The notes beneath the pieces are model-generated. The model was not told the origin of the DNA and searched no databases. It saw only the letters and a list, made by a program, of their open reading frames with translations. Of a stretch of DNA of 64,000 bases, positions 1-10,920 are shown piece by piece. How positions within the stretch are numbered: position 1 is the first letter of the stretch; each line of letters begins with the position of its first letter. The translations under genes and the position numbers were made by a program. Source of the stretch: Phocoena phocoena (taxonomy: Eukaryota; Chordata; Mammalia; Artiodactyla; Phocoenidae); the NCBI RefSeq assembly GCF_963924675.1, contig NC_089236.1, positions 29,783,319 to 29,847,318 of the forward strand. The letters run 5' to 3'.

Positions 1-850
1 CAGGCTAAACATTTTAAAGCCTAGATTCAGAAAGAGTACAGTGACAATAGCTCATGTCTTATCCAAAAGTGAAGAGGGAGCAAACTGCATACTACCATTA
101 TGAGAAGAATTTCAATGTTTCATGACAAATGTTTGATTACAGGGAGAGGTAACAAAGCAGGGCCCATAATTCGATCAGCAAAACTGAAATTTTCAAAACC
201 GGGTAAAATAGAGGAGTATAAAGGGGATCATTACTTCTATCAAGGGAAACTAGAAAAAACAGATAAAATACAGAAATCAACAGTTCAGAGGAATTAGAGA
301 GTTGCCAAAATAAGAAGGAGCCAAGGGGTTGAGATCCCAGGAAATGGAGAATCCCAGAGAAATTAGTTTACCTTCTACAACTGTTTTTTCCCTGGCAATA
401 TTTGTTGACATGATTATTGGAAAAATGCTGAGAATATGACTTTTTCCCTTGTTGTGGGCTACTGCTTATTAACATAGAAAACATCAGAGCTTTCTTCAAA
501 GATGTGTGGATGGAGAGAAGGAATGGAAAGTAAGGGACCTCAAAAACGTTGTCTTAAAATAATTGTCTAAATCTAAGGCTGTGTAAGAGAGGAAGCTGAA
601 TAAGTTATGCAAAGTGAGTAGAATTTTACTGTTCAGGAGACAAATGCTACCAGAGTGAGGGTCTCAAAAGAATAAATTTTAGAATAAAAAGTATTTCATA
701 TGGATGTGCTAGAGAGGTAGACATTAAAAACAGAGGTGAATCAGAAATATAATGAATGTTGCCAGAATTTCAACCTGGCTTTGATTCCACTTAATTCTTA
801 AATGAATTATGGTGATTAAACCACCCTAATCTATCTTTCTAGTGGAGGAA
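1..850. other. Unassigned AT-rich DNA
   Basis: No gene or confidently classified repeat is visible. The open frame at 100-297 is short, has no recognisable domain and looks like chance. The purine-rich stretch leading up to 850 could be the decayed 5' region of the ancient L1 that follows, but I cannot establish that by eye. Confidence 0.4.
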
Positions 851-1745
851 AAAGGGACCTCCCTATGTAGAAAATAATAATAATAAATTTATCTTCCTAT
901 TTTTCTATTAATTTACTGTATAAAATTCAATAAAAAAACCAGGTACAGGAAGACAAGGCTGTATGACCAAAACAAAACAAAACAAAGAAAATAGAAAATA
1001 TAATCAGAACTAGAGGTTTTCCAGACACTGAATTTAGGAGATAATGATTTTTTAAATAACTTTAATTAATAAAGTCAAGAATCTACACATAGAGGTGGGA
1101 GAATAATATTAAAATTTGAATCATTTTATCAGCCAATTAGAATCTATATAATTATAGAGAAATTATAGAAAAGTATGTTGAATTAAGGAAGCAATAAATT
1201 CCAGCAGAAGTAGTGGTAGACACAATTTGTAAACTTAAACATAAAGAAAAAAATAATAAGAAATAGAGCAAAGAGCATAAGCAACATATCCATATAAAAG
1301 TTATTTGAGGCCCAAATGGGAAAAGTAAGTGAAAAGAGGGCAGAATCTCTTTTTTTAATAAAATAATAGATGACACTCTTCCAAAAGTAATGAGTATCCT
1401 CATGTTTAAAAATGTCTGTCTACAAAAATAAGGATAAATACAAAGAAAAATCAAAACTAGGCTCATCATATTCAATCACTAAAACCCAAGTACAAAGAGA
1501 AAAATCATAAACTGAGCTGGAGAGAAATGATACTTTCTATTTGAAGAAGCAATAATAAGGCTAACCGTTAAATTCTCAGGAAAAAAGATTTAGCCAGAAG
1601 ACAATGAAATTACACAATTTAAGAGTTGAAAGAATATAAACCTCAACTTAAAATTCTATATGCAAAAAAAAAAAAAATTCCAAAGAATGTAAAATAAAAC
1701 TGTTTTCAGACACATTTATCTATAGAGTTTATGTAAATCCAGTTG
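850..1745 (+). mobile_element. Ancient L1M/HAL1-like remnant, ORF1 region
   Basis: A heavily decayed L1 fragment on +. The clearest part is 1,460-1,735, which follows the C-terminal half of mammalian L1 ORF1 (the RNA-binding, nucleic-acid chaperone protein). There are recognisable stretches around the conserved 'ctcagg...gccagaagacaatg' block near 1,575-1,605, the 'aattctatatgc' block near 1,650 and the 'ttttcagacacat' block near 1,705. No open frame survives. The sequence upstream to about 850 resembles L1ME/HAL1 ORF1 and 5' sequence less clearly. At about 1,740 homology jumps to late ORF2, so most of ORF2 is missing. The exact subfamily is not resolved. Confidence 0.6.
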
Positions 1746-3512
1746 AAACTCCAAGTTATTTTGTGGAAATACAAAAGCAGTTTTAAATTTTAATTAGAAA
1801 TATAAAGATCCAAGAATATCTAAGATAATACTGAAGAGGAAGAACAAAGTTGAACATTTAAAAACAAAATATGAAAAATATTTATTTAAATATATAACTT
1901 AAGACAAGGAAGTACTAGTGAAAGAAAAGACAGACCAATCAAAGAGAATGAGGAATTTTTAAAGAGATCCACAAATATATGATTCCCTATTTTACGATAA
2001 AGTTATCTCTACCATATAATGTGGAAAAGAGTGTATTTTCAATAACTGTGCCACATTAATTATCTATATAGAAAAAAGTGAATATTGATAACTATTTCAC
2101 AACATACACACAAAAAAAGTAAATTAGAGCTGAAATTAGAACCAAATGTGAAAATAAAAACAATGAAGTTTCTAGAAGAATTCAAATAAATATCTCTTGA
2201 ATTGCTATAGACAAAGATCATTTAAAGAAGATGCAAAAAAGCATCATAAATGAAGAAAAAAGACAAATTGGACTACACTAAAAAAATATGTTCAAAAAAG
2301 GACACAGTTCAAAAGTTTAAATTGTCAACTATAAATTTGGAAAATATTTGTAATAAATATATGTAAAAATATGTATTCTGTATACATATATACATACAGA
2401 TAACATATATATACAACATATATATAACATGGACATAGAGTTTATAATGAATATGGAATATATAATGAAATTCTGTAAAGAAATAAAATAGACTCAAACA
2501 TCCTAATATAAATAAGGACAAAAGACTTCTAAAAACATTCCATCAAAGACTGTATTTGAAATGCTCAGCATTATTATTCATCAGAGAAATTAAATAAAAC
2601 CAAAATACAATATAAACATAAAACAGTTTAGCTAAAATGAAAAAAATATAAAGATAATACTAAATATTGGTATGATATATAGATCAGTTAGATCTATTAG
2701 GCACTGCTGGAGGAAAACATGGTTTGGCATACCTTCTTTGGAAAACTCTTCAGCAATATCTACCAAAATGTGCATACACATACACTATTGCCCAACAGTC
2801 TTACTCCAGAGGGCATATAGGCAGAAATGCATACATATGTTCACTGAAAGTTTTATACAAAAATGTTCATGGGTAATAGTATCACTAAAATGGAAACAAC
2901 CTATATATATCTATCAATCACCAGTAGAAGAGATACATATATTATGTGATATTTTTGCAGTCAGATGGCATTTGCAATGAAAAAATATCTGCAATTATCC
3001 AGAGCAATATGGTGATTCTCACACAAAAAAATTGTTACACAGAGGCAACCAAACATAAAAAAATACATAGTGTGGGCTTCCCTGGTGGTACAGTGGTTGA
3101 GAGTCCGCCTGCCGATGCAGGGGACACGGGCTCGTGCCCCGGTCCGGGAGGATCCCACATGCCACGGAGCGGCTGGGCCCGTGAGTCATGGCTGCTGAGC
3201 CTGCGAGTCCTGATCCTGTGCTCCGCAACGGGAGAGGCCACAACAGTGAGAGGCCCGCATACTGCGAAAAAAAAAAAAAATGCATACTGTATGATCCTAT
3301 TTACATAATGTTCTGAAAAATCAAGCTATGTGGCAGCAATAGAAGCAATGATGATAGTGACTCTTAGGAGTGTGGGAAAACTAAAAGGGGACCAACGGTC
3401 ATTCTGTGGTTGTTAATGTCCTTTTTCTTAATGTGCTGGTAAAATTGATCTATACAACTTATAATTTACACATACTTCTATTTATAATTATATTCAATTC
3501 AGAAAGTACATC
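1745..3512 (+). mobile_element. Ancient L1M remnant, late ORF2 and 3' UTR
   Basis: Continues the preceding ORF1 fragment, on +. It contains decayed ORF2 sequence after the reverse transcriptase core. 1,745-1,860 matches the region preceding the 'gatcaatggaacagaatagag' block, 2,090-2,300 the region before the 'lysine-rich' C-terminal part, and 2,700-2,960 the terminal zinc-knuckle/'aaatgcatacatatgttcac' part. 3,281-3,512 continues into the 3' UTR. A CHR-2 SINE interrupts it at 3,074. No coding capacity remains. Divergence is high, so insertion predates the cetartiodactyl radiation (inference). Confidence 0.65.
3074..3280 (+). mobile_element. CHR-2-type SINE (tRNA-Glu-derived)
   Basis: Full-length SINE beginning 'gggcttccctggtgg' and ending in an A tail at 3,267-3,280. 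The first ~75 bases fold like a tRNA-Glu: a Pol III A-box-like segment in 'ggtacagtggttgag' and a B-box-like 'ggctcgtgcc'. It is flanked by an imperfect 13-base target duplication (aaatacatagtgt before, aaatgcatactgt after, 11/13 identical). It sits inside an ancient L1 in the same orientation. The family is characteristic of Cetacea and close cetartiodactyls. Confidence 0.9.
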
Positions 3513-4915
3513 AAACATTTTAGTTACTATATAATTATAATCCCAGCTTCAACACTTATATTCCTCTTTGGATTTTTATCTTTCTCCTCACTATTCGTTT
3601 TCTATTATCACAGAATTGCCCTGTAGAATCAAAACCGGGTGTGTTATATCATCAGAGGACTTGCCTATTATCAAAGGACTTGTTTCTATAATTTAATTAT
3701 GAAGTAAAAGGCATTGCAGTGATTTTCACAATTTGTGTAAAGTTTTTTCTGATGAAGAGACAGTAAACACAGTCTTGAGTATCATTGATTAGATGAATGG
3801 TTATCCTGGGTGTTCTAGTCCATGTGAATAGCACATGTTAAGGTTTAGAGGCAAAAGGAAGTGCAGAGACTTGAAAATTGCTGAAAATTCACTGTCATTG
3901 GAATGTAGATATCAAAGATAAAGGAGTTATGAGAGTTGTGTTTCATAATATTGCAAAGAAAAAATCATGCAAGAGATGGAACACATATCAAGGCATTTCT
4001 GTATATTCTAAGAATAATAAAGGGCTATGAAATACCAGAGAGAACTGATTCCTATTTTCATCCTTTATTAGTTATTTTTACATATATTTTACATCTTCTT
4101 GCATATCTCTTACTAACAGAGCTTTCACTTTCTCTTTGGTTGATAAAGTATGAATGAAAGTGTAATTTCCGAGTGGAAGTTGTAAGCACCAGTGCTTATT
4201 TTGTCACAGTTTCTCTTCCAGACAGTGACTGCTCAGTTAATCTAGCTCTGGGAGGGAGGACAACAACAATTCAATTGCAGAGCCCCAGCAGACCAGAAGT
4301 CCTAAATTGTCAACACACGGTAGCACTTACAGGAAGCTTATTGAGTATATGTATAAAGACTGGCATTAGGCAATCTATATATCACTTGGAGAAATGTGGG
4401 CTTTTTTGTTGAGTTAGGACCCTGGGATTTACTGAACCCAACCATAAACAAGGGGATTAGCACTGCCAAATTTCATTGCAGGCAAAGGGAAATTCACTTC
4501 AAACAAGCAGAGATTCATTATATGGAGTTGTCAGACATTGGCAGTTGCAAACTTTTCATTGTAGACTTTTTTCTCCATATATTGTCTCTGAGCCAGCATT
4601 ATAAGCCAGAAATTTAAATACCAAAACTTGACTAAACTCCAAATTTTGTAGCTTACTTGTATGCGAGGCTTGGTTTTATTTAGTTAGTTTAGTTTTGTTT
4701 TGGTCACCTTAATATTCTTGGGTCATTGCTAGGCCAGAGTCCCCCAATTCCCTCCCAACTCCCCAGACTCAATCTCTATCTCAGGATGAACTGGTCCAAG
4801 GTCAAAGTGGAACTGAGCAAGTGGTTTTGGTGCTTGTAGACAGTTTAAATTTCCCAGCTCTATCTTCCCTCCAAAATATATTTTCAAACTGGTATTGATT
4901 ATAACATAATCTCTG
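3513..4915. other. Unassigned AT-rich DNA
   Basis: No supported gene or classified repeat. Short open frames at 3,936-4,157, 4,173-4,412 and 4,396-4,617 overlap, carry no recognisable domain and lack any splice or promoter context. I treat them as chance. Confidence 0.4.
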
Positions 4916-5440
4916 CACTAGAGTTCTCCAGAGGAATGGAACCAATTGAAAAAAAAAATATATATATATATAATATATATAATAATCCCATATATATGTA
5001 GGATTTATTATAAGAAATGACTCACACAGTTCTGGAGGCTAAGTCCTACAGTCTACCTTCTGCAAAGTGGTGAACCAAGAAAGCCAGTGGTATAACTCAG
5101 TCCTAGGCCAAAGTCCTGAGAACCAGGTGGCCACTGGTATAAGTCACAGAACTTAAAGACCTGAGAAACGGAAGCTCAAGGGCAGGAGAAGGTTTATGTT
5201 CCAGCTCAAGAAGAGATAGTGGGAATTTGCCTTTCTCCACCTTTTTGTTCTATTCAGGCCCTCAATAGATTGGATGACTCCCACCTCCATTGGTGAGGAC
5301 AAATGTTTTTTACTTGATCAACTGAATCAAATGTTAATCTCTTCTGGAAACATCCTCACATACACATCCAGAAATAATGTTTTACAAGCTACCTGGGTAT
5401 CCCTTAGCTCAGCCAATTGACATTAACATTAACAGTTAGA
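4916..5440 (+). repeat. Mammalian interspersed repeat, family uncertain
   Basis: A block starting 'actagagttctccagagg', with an internal (AT)n tract at 4,950-4,985, then 'gatttattataagaaatg' (allowing for one substitution), 'ttttgttctattcaggcc' near 5,245, 'attggatga' near 5,268 and 'aaatgttaatctc' near 5,330. I recognise this order of blocks as a widespread mammalian interspersed repeat (LTR-like), but I cannot name its family with confidence. Strand is given for the orientation in which I recall it. Confidence 0.6.
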
Positions 5441-5944
5441 ATTCCTAAGCATAACTGTGATTTCTTGCATCCAAACTAAAGGTGGTGGATTCTATCCAAC
5501 ATCAGAAAACAAGGAAAACAGAAGTCTTTTTTTCATGGAGAACAAAGCTTCAACTTTAGCTAAAATGGAGGAAAATTTAAACGACCATAATACAAAATCC
5601 AAAAATTATTAAAGAAAACTTGATCGCAAAACATTGGTCTTGGAAGTAGTTTACATTAAAAGAAAATTTGAAAAGAATGCCTTTAATTAAAATTGCTCAA
5701 ATAACAGTCTTTGCCTCCAGAAAACTCCTTTCTTCTTCAACCTTCTCCATAAACTAGGTATCTAATGTTTTTAAGTCTCTCCTATATCTGTCACAATAAA
5801 GAAAACAAAAATACAACTTTTAAAAGGTATATTTACAAAACTAGTTTGCTCTTTTTTTCTCAATAAAAGCAAAAACTAAAATGCCTTAGAGGTCATCTGG
5901 TCAAACATGGTATTTTATAGATGAGAAGAGTAAGATACAATGAT
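5441..5944. other. Unassigned DNA with a short MIR/L2-like piece
   Basis: Mostly AT-rich sequence with nothing recognisable. Around 5,885-5,940 'gaggtcatctggtca' and 'agatgagaagagtaagat' resemble the core of a MIR/L2-type element, too short and diverged to define well. Confidence 0.35.
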
Positions 5945-6062
5945 ACATCCTCATGACCTAATCATCTCCCAAAGGCCCCAATTCCAAATACCATCAATTG
6001 GGAGGTTAGGATTTCAACATATTAATTTGGGGGACACAGATATTCAGACCAGAGCAGCTACC
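5945..6062 (-). repeat. MaLR (MLT1/MST-type) LTR fragment
   Basis: Reverse complement of the 5' end of a mammalian MaLR LTR. The recognisable blocks are 'cctcatgacctaatcatc', 'tcccaaaggcccc', 'ccaaataccatca' and 'gggggacaca'. Only about 120 bases are kept, so it is a solo, truncated LTR without internal sequence. MaLR elements are ancient non-autonomous ERVL relatives. Confidence 0.65.
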
Positions 6063-7169
6063 AAAGAATAACATAGATTAGAATGAGACAACTCTAGAGA
6101 AGATGGTGTTAGAAATCGTACATATTGTGACACAGAAGAAAAGTGATGAAAGACTGAACTTTAACGCTGTGATAGATTGAGAAGGAGTAAACTGTGAAAC
6201 AGAGTACGTGCATTGAAAGGAGAAAGGCCCAGGTGATCCTTGTATTTCTTGCTTCATTAATTCAGAGAGTGGTGGAACTGTCCTCAGTGGTGGAGAACAG
6301 AAACAAACAGCAAAGTGAAAGAGGCAGAGAGTGATGTTTTCCAGTCTGAGCATGTTAAGATCCTTCTTTTCTTTTTCTTCCACTCACTAAACTTGTCAAA
6401 TAAGCCTATGTTATTTTTTAATGGGAAAATATCATATTCATATTGAAATTACTTTGACATTTCTCAGTTGACAGTACACAATTTTTTCAAATAAGAAAAT
6501 AAACTATTTTAATGTTTGAGGTGCCCTTAAGACATTAAAATGAAGAACATTATATAGCATTTCCATGTTCCAGAGAAGCACAGACTAGAGGTTTTGAGCT
6601 TTAGGCATAAGGTTATAGTTGGAAATGAAGCTGTGTGTGGATGCTTTCATTCATTCTTGCCTTTCTCTCTTCCCTTATTCATTCATGCCATGAATATTTT
6701 GTGCCATACCTTGTGTTTCAAGCCTTGTGATGGATGCTAGGAAAGACACTGTGCCGAGAGAAAGAGAGTACTCAGAGTAAAAAACAAAAATAGATAAGCA
6801 TGTATCCAAAGGTGAACTGACTTCTGATTACCAAATAGGGAAAAAATGAAATATATTCAGAAAACAGGCTAAAGACATAGGCAGAAAACTAGGAGAGAAT
6901 TATGTCATATGAAGAAAATATCAAGACAGAGGAAGAATACTTTTATCTGATTCTGTATTGTTTAAAATAAAAACTTCTTTACTCTCTATTGTTCTACATC
7001 AGTGATGTTCAAATTTGTATTGGACATAAAAATAATTCTTTAACAATAGCTTAAATGAGAACCTAAGGAATTGACCTGACATTGAGTGCTTTCCAAGAGC
7101 ACACACCCTGATTACTCCCTTAACCCATAATCCCTCAGGTGGTCTGGAGGAGCTTGAAAAACCACAAGA
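6063..7169. other. Mostly unassigned; L2-like fragment at 6,635-6,780
   Basis: Within this stretch, 6,635-6,780 has the arrangement of a reverse-strand L2 3' region (repeated 'attcattc', then a decayed 'gccataccttgtgtttcaagc...gtgatggatgctaggaaagac'). The rest, including open frames at 6,078-6,383 and 6,999-7,184, has no recognisable feature. Confidence 0.4.
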
Positions 7170-7965
7170 AAAAACCCTATTCAAACATCATATCTTGGAT
7201 AATGCAAATTAAGACTTCAATATGTTATTAATAAAATGGTAGGATTTTTAAAAGGCAGAAAATTACACAGCACAGGCAGGGATGTTGGACAATTGACTCT
7301 CTAATGCAACATAGGTGGTCAAATAAATCAGTACAAGTACTTTAGAAAAGTTATTTGTCAATATCTACTGAAGTTGTATCCATCCATACAAATGACCAGC
7401 AATTCCTCTTTAGGTATAAACCCATGAGAAATGTGTTAATGCGTTCATCAAAGATGTACTAGAATGATCTTAGTGGTATCTTTTGTGGCATCTGAAGCTG
7501 GAAACTACACAAATATCCAAAAAAATAATAGACGAGATCAATAATTTTGTGTATTCATACAAAGAAATGCTATAGAACACTGAGAAGGAAAAATATTATA
7601 TGGGAAGATATATCTAAATCACACAGTGTATTAAGGTAATAACTACAGATACAAAAGAATACATGCTGAATTATTCTATTCATATAAAAAAATCAGTCAA
7701 AACTAATAAAAGGTGTTAAATGCTGTAATAGTTTAACTTCTTGAGGAATTGATTACTGGAAAGGGACATGAGGATGTCTGCTGGGGTGCTGGCAACTCTT
7801 TTCATTGCATAATGATGACATAGATGTTTTCATCTATAAAACACGTATAAAACTTTAGTAAAAATTAACATAATTATACACTTATGATAGGTGCAGTTTT
7901 CTGTATGGATATCTTACATTAATTAGAAACTTAAAAAGCTAAAAAATATTAAGTGTGAATATAAT
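7170..7965 (+). mobile_element. Ancient L1M remnant, ORF2 end and 3' UTR
   Basis: Decayed L1 3' end on +. 7,330-7,600 follows the ORF2 C-terminal segment (blocks equivalent to 'gaccagcaattcctctttaggtat' and 'ctggaaactacacaaatatcc'). 7,640-7,700 follows the 'acaaaagaatacatgctg' block, and 7,750-7,930 follows the 3' UTR, including 'tgctggggtgctgg' and 'acacttatgataggtgcagttttctgtatg'-like sequence (split here for length). It is 5'-truncated, as most L1 insertions are, and has no open frame. Confidence 0.65.
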
Positions 7966-8935
7966 TTTTGGCACTTCAACTAGATTGCATATTTACTGAA
8001 ACAAAGATAACATCATTTTCTATTTCATGTCTATTTCCAACCTGTCAATAGAATATTTATTTAGTACATTTTACAACTGCATATGGAGACTTTTGAAAAT
8101 GACAGATGTGTTTCTTGCATTTTAAACAAATAATTGTAAACTATAGTGACAAACTTAGAAAATAAATTTTCATAATGCAACAGCCATTTTCTACTTGAAA
8201 AAACACTATCCATCATTTCTTATGGTCACTTTTGATTTAAGACTGTCAACAAATTCTTCTAAGATATTGTAAATGGATTAAATTGGGGACTATAAAACCT
8301 TAGTGCATGCATTTAATTTTTCTTCTTTTAAAAGATATTTCCATTCTTTCAAGAGAGGATACAACATAAAATCATCTTGAAAGAAGTTCGTCTGCTTCTA
8401 AAATCTCTTCTCCACTATGAATTAATATAAATGAAATTGCATGCTTATCATTTCTAGGAGCTAGCATGAATTAACTTGAATCTAGTGATTTAGTCAAGAA
8501 CATACTGCAACAACATTTTGAAAACCTTTGTTTTGTCATGGTAAATGTTGCAGAATAATATATAGTCAACCTATACAACATCCCTAAATTTAGGCCTTTT
8601 TATTGAATTAATACTTATGTTCAAATACTTATTTCCATATCCATTAAGTAACATTTTGAGGTTTCATTATTATTAAATAAAATCAGTGAAAAATCCTTCT
8701 GTTTCATATTTGAAAGGAATTGTAAGGAGAAAACATGTGACTTACCTGTCAATCATAAGTTTACAACATATTCTCATATTCATCCCTGATCTATTATTTT
8801 CTCCTCAGTATTTTTCACTGTCAATAATTCTCTACATTTTATTTATCTTGTTTATTCTTACATTATATATTCTTACATTATATAATGGAAGATCATTTAA
8901 GACAACAATTGTTATCTATTTTGTTCTGTGCTCTA
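7966..8935. other. Unassigned AT-rich DNA
   Basis: Nothing recognised. The 8,686-8,967 frame is hydrophobic in translation, but that follows from T-rich composition and it overlaps an L2/MIR-type tail, so I do not call it a gene. Confidence 0.4.
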
Positions 8936-9012
8936 CACTGGCATTTGGAACAATACAGAATACATAATAGTAGGTGTTCAACAAATATTTTTGAATGAGT
9001 GGATGAACTGCA
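8936..9012 (+). repeat. L2/MIR-type 3' tail
   Basis: Short fragment with the typical 'catttggaacaatacagaa...agtaggtgttcaacaaatatttttgaatgagtgg' ending shared by L2 and MIR elements (shown in parts). Only ~75 bases are recognisable. Confidence 0.55.
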
Positions 9013-9749
9013 TACAAATTAATAGGCTCAGGTTAAATATTAGAGTGGGCTAAATCCACAGAAGATATTTGAACTTTCAGCAAACTGGGTTTGCTGATGG
9101 TTTCCAAAAGAACTTGGATAACTACTTATGTTCTAACTCTAAAACTATTCTTAGGTGGATATGAACGCAGTAAAACTCTTTGGATCTGAGGCTCTTCATT
9201 CATCCTCTTCATGTTAGAATGAAAAACAAACCTAGCAGGGGGTCGGACCAAAGCTTTTCCAGGCCTCCAGCCAGCGTTTCTGTAATAACTTTTGTTGATC
9301 ATCAGCCAAAACACTTTTTAATTGCCTTGAAATCTTCCATATAACTGCCTTGTCTTCAAAGAAATGCGATATTCTGATGACAAAACGGCATTTATTTTCT
9401 GACTTGTCCTAGAACTAAGCACAAGATTTAATTCATAACAGGTGTTTCATAATATTTCTTAAGTTAGTAAACATGGTAATACTGTCTTAGAAAATTTCTA
9501 AATATTCTGTGTAACTATAGTTTGTAACTATTGTTTAACTCCTGTTCCATGACTGAGTGTCCACTAATATGAAAGTTTTGGAGGGGGGATACACATAGTA
9601 TAGACTTTCTAATTCTTTTAGGAAAGTACAGACCTGATGAAGATGTGAAAAAACTGTAGGATAAAAAGAACATTCACTCCAAGAATAGATTTTCAATGAG
9701 ATTTTTCATGTCTTCATTTTGATTCTATCTCTAAAATATATTTTCTAAA
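9013..9749. other. Unassigned DNA
   Basis: No feature recognised. The small open frame at 9,126-9,314 (-) has no domain or context. Confidence 0.4.
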
Positions 9750-9905
9750 TATGTATTAGTATACAGTACATTTTGTTCTAGAAACTTGGACTTTTTGGAC
9801 TCATATAGTTTACATTCTATCAAGGGGAAACAATCAATAAATCTAATAAGTAAATTATAAATTTTAATTAAATGTAATACATGATTTGATTTTTAAAAAG
9901 ACGAG
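9750..9905 (-). repeat. L2-like fragment (left part)
   Basis: Matches the order of an L2 3' region read on -: 'ttctagaaacttgga', 'tttacattctatcaagggg', 'caatcaataaatctaataagt'. A further piece of similar origin seems to continue at about 10,430-10,500, on the other side of the MLT1-type LTR. Confidence 0.45.
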
Positions 9906-9909
9906 TATA

Positions 9910-10413
9910 GAGCGTTGAATATTAGCCCCCTCAAAATATGTTTATAATGGAAAATAATCTGAAAAAAAAAATATATATATGTAAAAAAAGAAGTTTGTCC
10001 ATTTCCTAATTTAGGAACCTGTGAACATGACCTTATTTGGAAAATGGGTAGTTCTAGATGTAATTAAGTTAAAGATCTAAAGATAAAATCATCCCAAACT
10101 TAGGTTGGGACCTAAATACAGTAACAGGTGTTCTTATAAAAGAAAGGCAAAGGGAGATTCGAGGCACAGAGATATACAAAGAAGAAAGCCACGTGAAGAT
10201 GGAGGCAAAGACTGATGCTATGTATCCAGAAGTCAAGGACTTCCAGGAGTTCATACAAACTAAGAGACAAAAAAGCATTCTCCCCTATAGCTTCCAGAGG
10301 GAGCAACTTGACCTGCACTTTGTTTAGACTTCTAGCTCTGAGGATGTAAACCTCTGTTGGTTTAAGCCAGCACATTTGTGGTAATTTGTTATAGCAGCCC
10401 TAGGGAACAAACA
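9910..10413 (+). repeat. MLT1-type MaLR solo LTR
   Basis: LTR with the MLT1 block order: 'ttgaatattagccccc' start, 'gaacatgaccttatttgg', 'taattaagttaaagatc', 'gtgttcttataaaag', 'cacgtgaagatggaggc', 'gacttctagctctgagga', 'tggtttaagcca' and 'tatagcagccctagg' near the end. Both LTR ends are present, no internal region follows, and a 10-base A tract with an AT run is embedded near 9,962. Ancient, non-autonomous ERVL relative. Confidence 0.75.
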
Positions 10414-10696
10414 CAATAAATAATGGGAATACGGATTGCCATGGGTGGGAGGTGCTAGTGGCCACATTGAGGAGGTAATATTTTGGCAAGACTTAAAAGC
10501 AACTCACAGGATTAATTATAAATAAAGTTTTGAAGCACAACCTGGTTATACATTTAAAATTGGGAGATGACTATAAAATCAGTTATCGCTTTGGAATCAA
10601 TTTAATGTACATTAACATGGGCAAGTCACATGTGAGTTAATAATAAAGAAACTTTCAACACTGGCAAAACCTGTGCAAACTCAAACAGAAACATAG
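10414..10696. other. Short L2-like continuation, rest unassigned
   Basis: 10,430-10,500 ('gggtgggaggtgctag', 'ttgaggaggtaatatttt') resembles the L2 segment expected next to the 9,750-9,905 fragment. The rest is unassigned. Confidence 0.35.
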
Positions 10697-10920
10697 AGTT
10701 AGCATGGTGCAGTGATTAATATCATGGTCTTCAGATACTGAAAATACTGATTTTGAGTCCAAGTCCCCCATTTACTCTGTCCATGACCTTAGGCATATTA
10801 TCCTGTGTCAGTTTTCTCATCTGTAATAGAGGAGTAATAATATGTTCATTGTGGAGATTATGTGAGTTAAAATCACAATTTAAAACAGCACCTGACAAAC
10901 TGCAGTTGTTAGCTGTTATT
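10697..10920 (+). repeat. MIR SINE
   Basis: tRNA-derived ancient SINE with the usual order: 'gcatggtgcagtgattaat' head, 'ttttgagtccaagtccc', 'ccttaggcatattatcc', 'tcagttttctcatctgtaa' core, 'ggagattatgtgagtt' and 'aacagcacctgaca' tail. Diverged and inactive. Confidence 0.75.

Noticed and set aside
3074..3150. tRNA gene-like cloverleaf at SINE heads
   Set aside because: The tRNA-Glu similarity is the SINE promoter head. It is followed by a SINE body and A tail, so this is not a functional tRNA gene.
3019..3308. Open frames on both strands with recurring peptide themes (for example 'MAHGPS' and 'WAREPWLLSL')
   Set aside because: The same peptides recur at every CHR-2 SINE copy. They are frames through the SINE body, not proteins.
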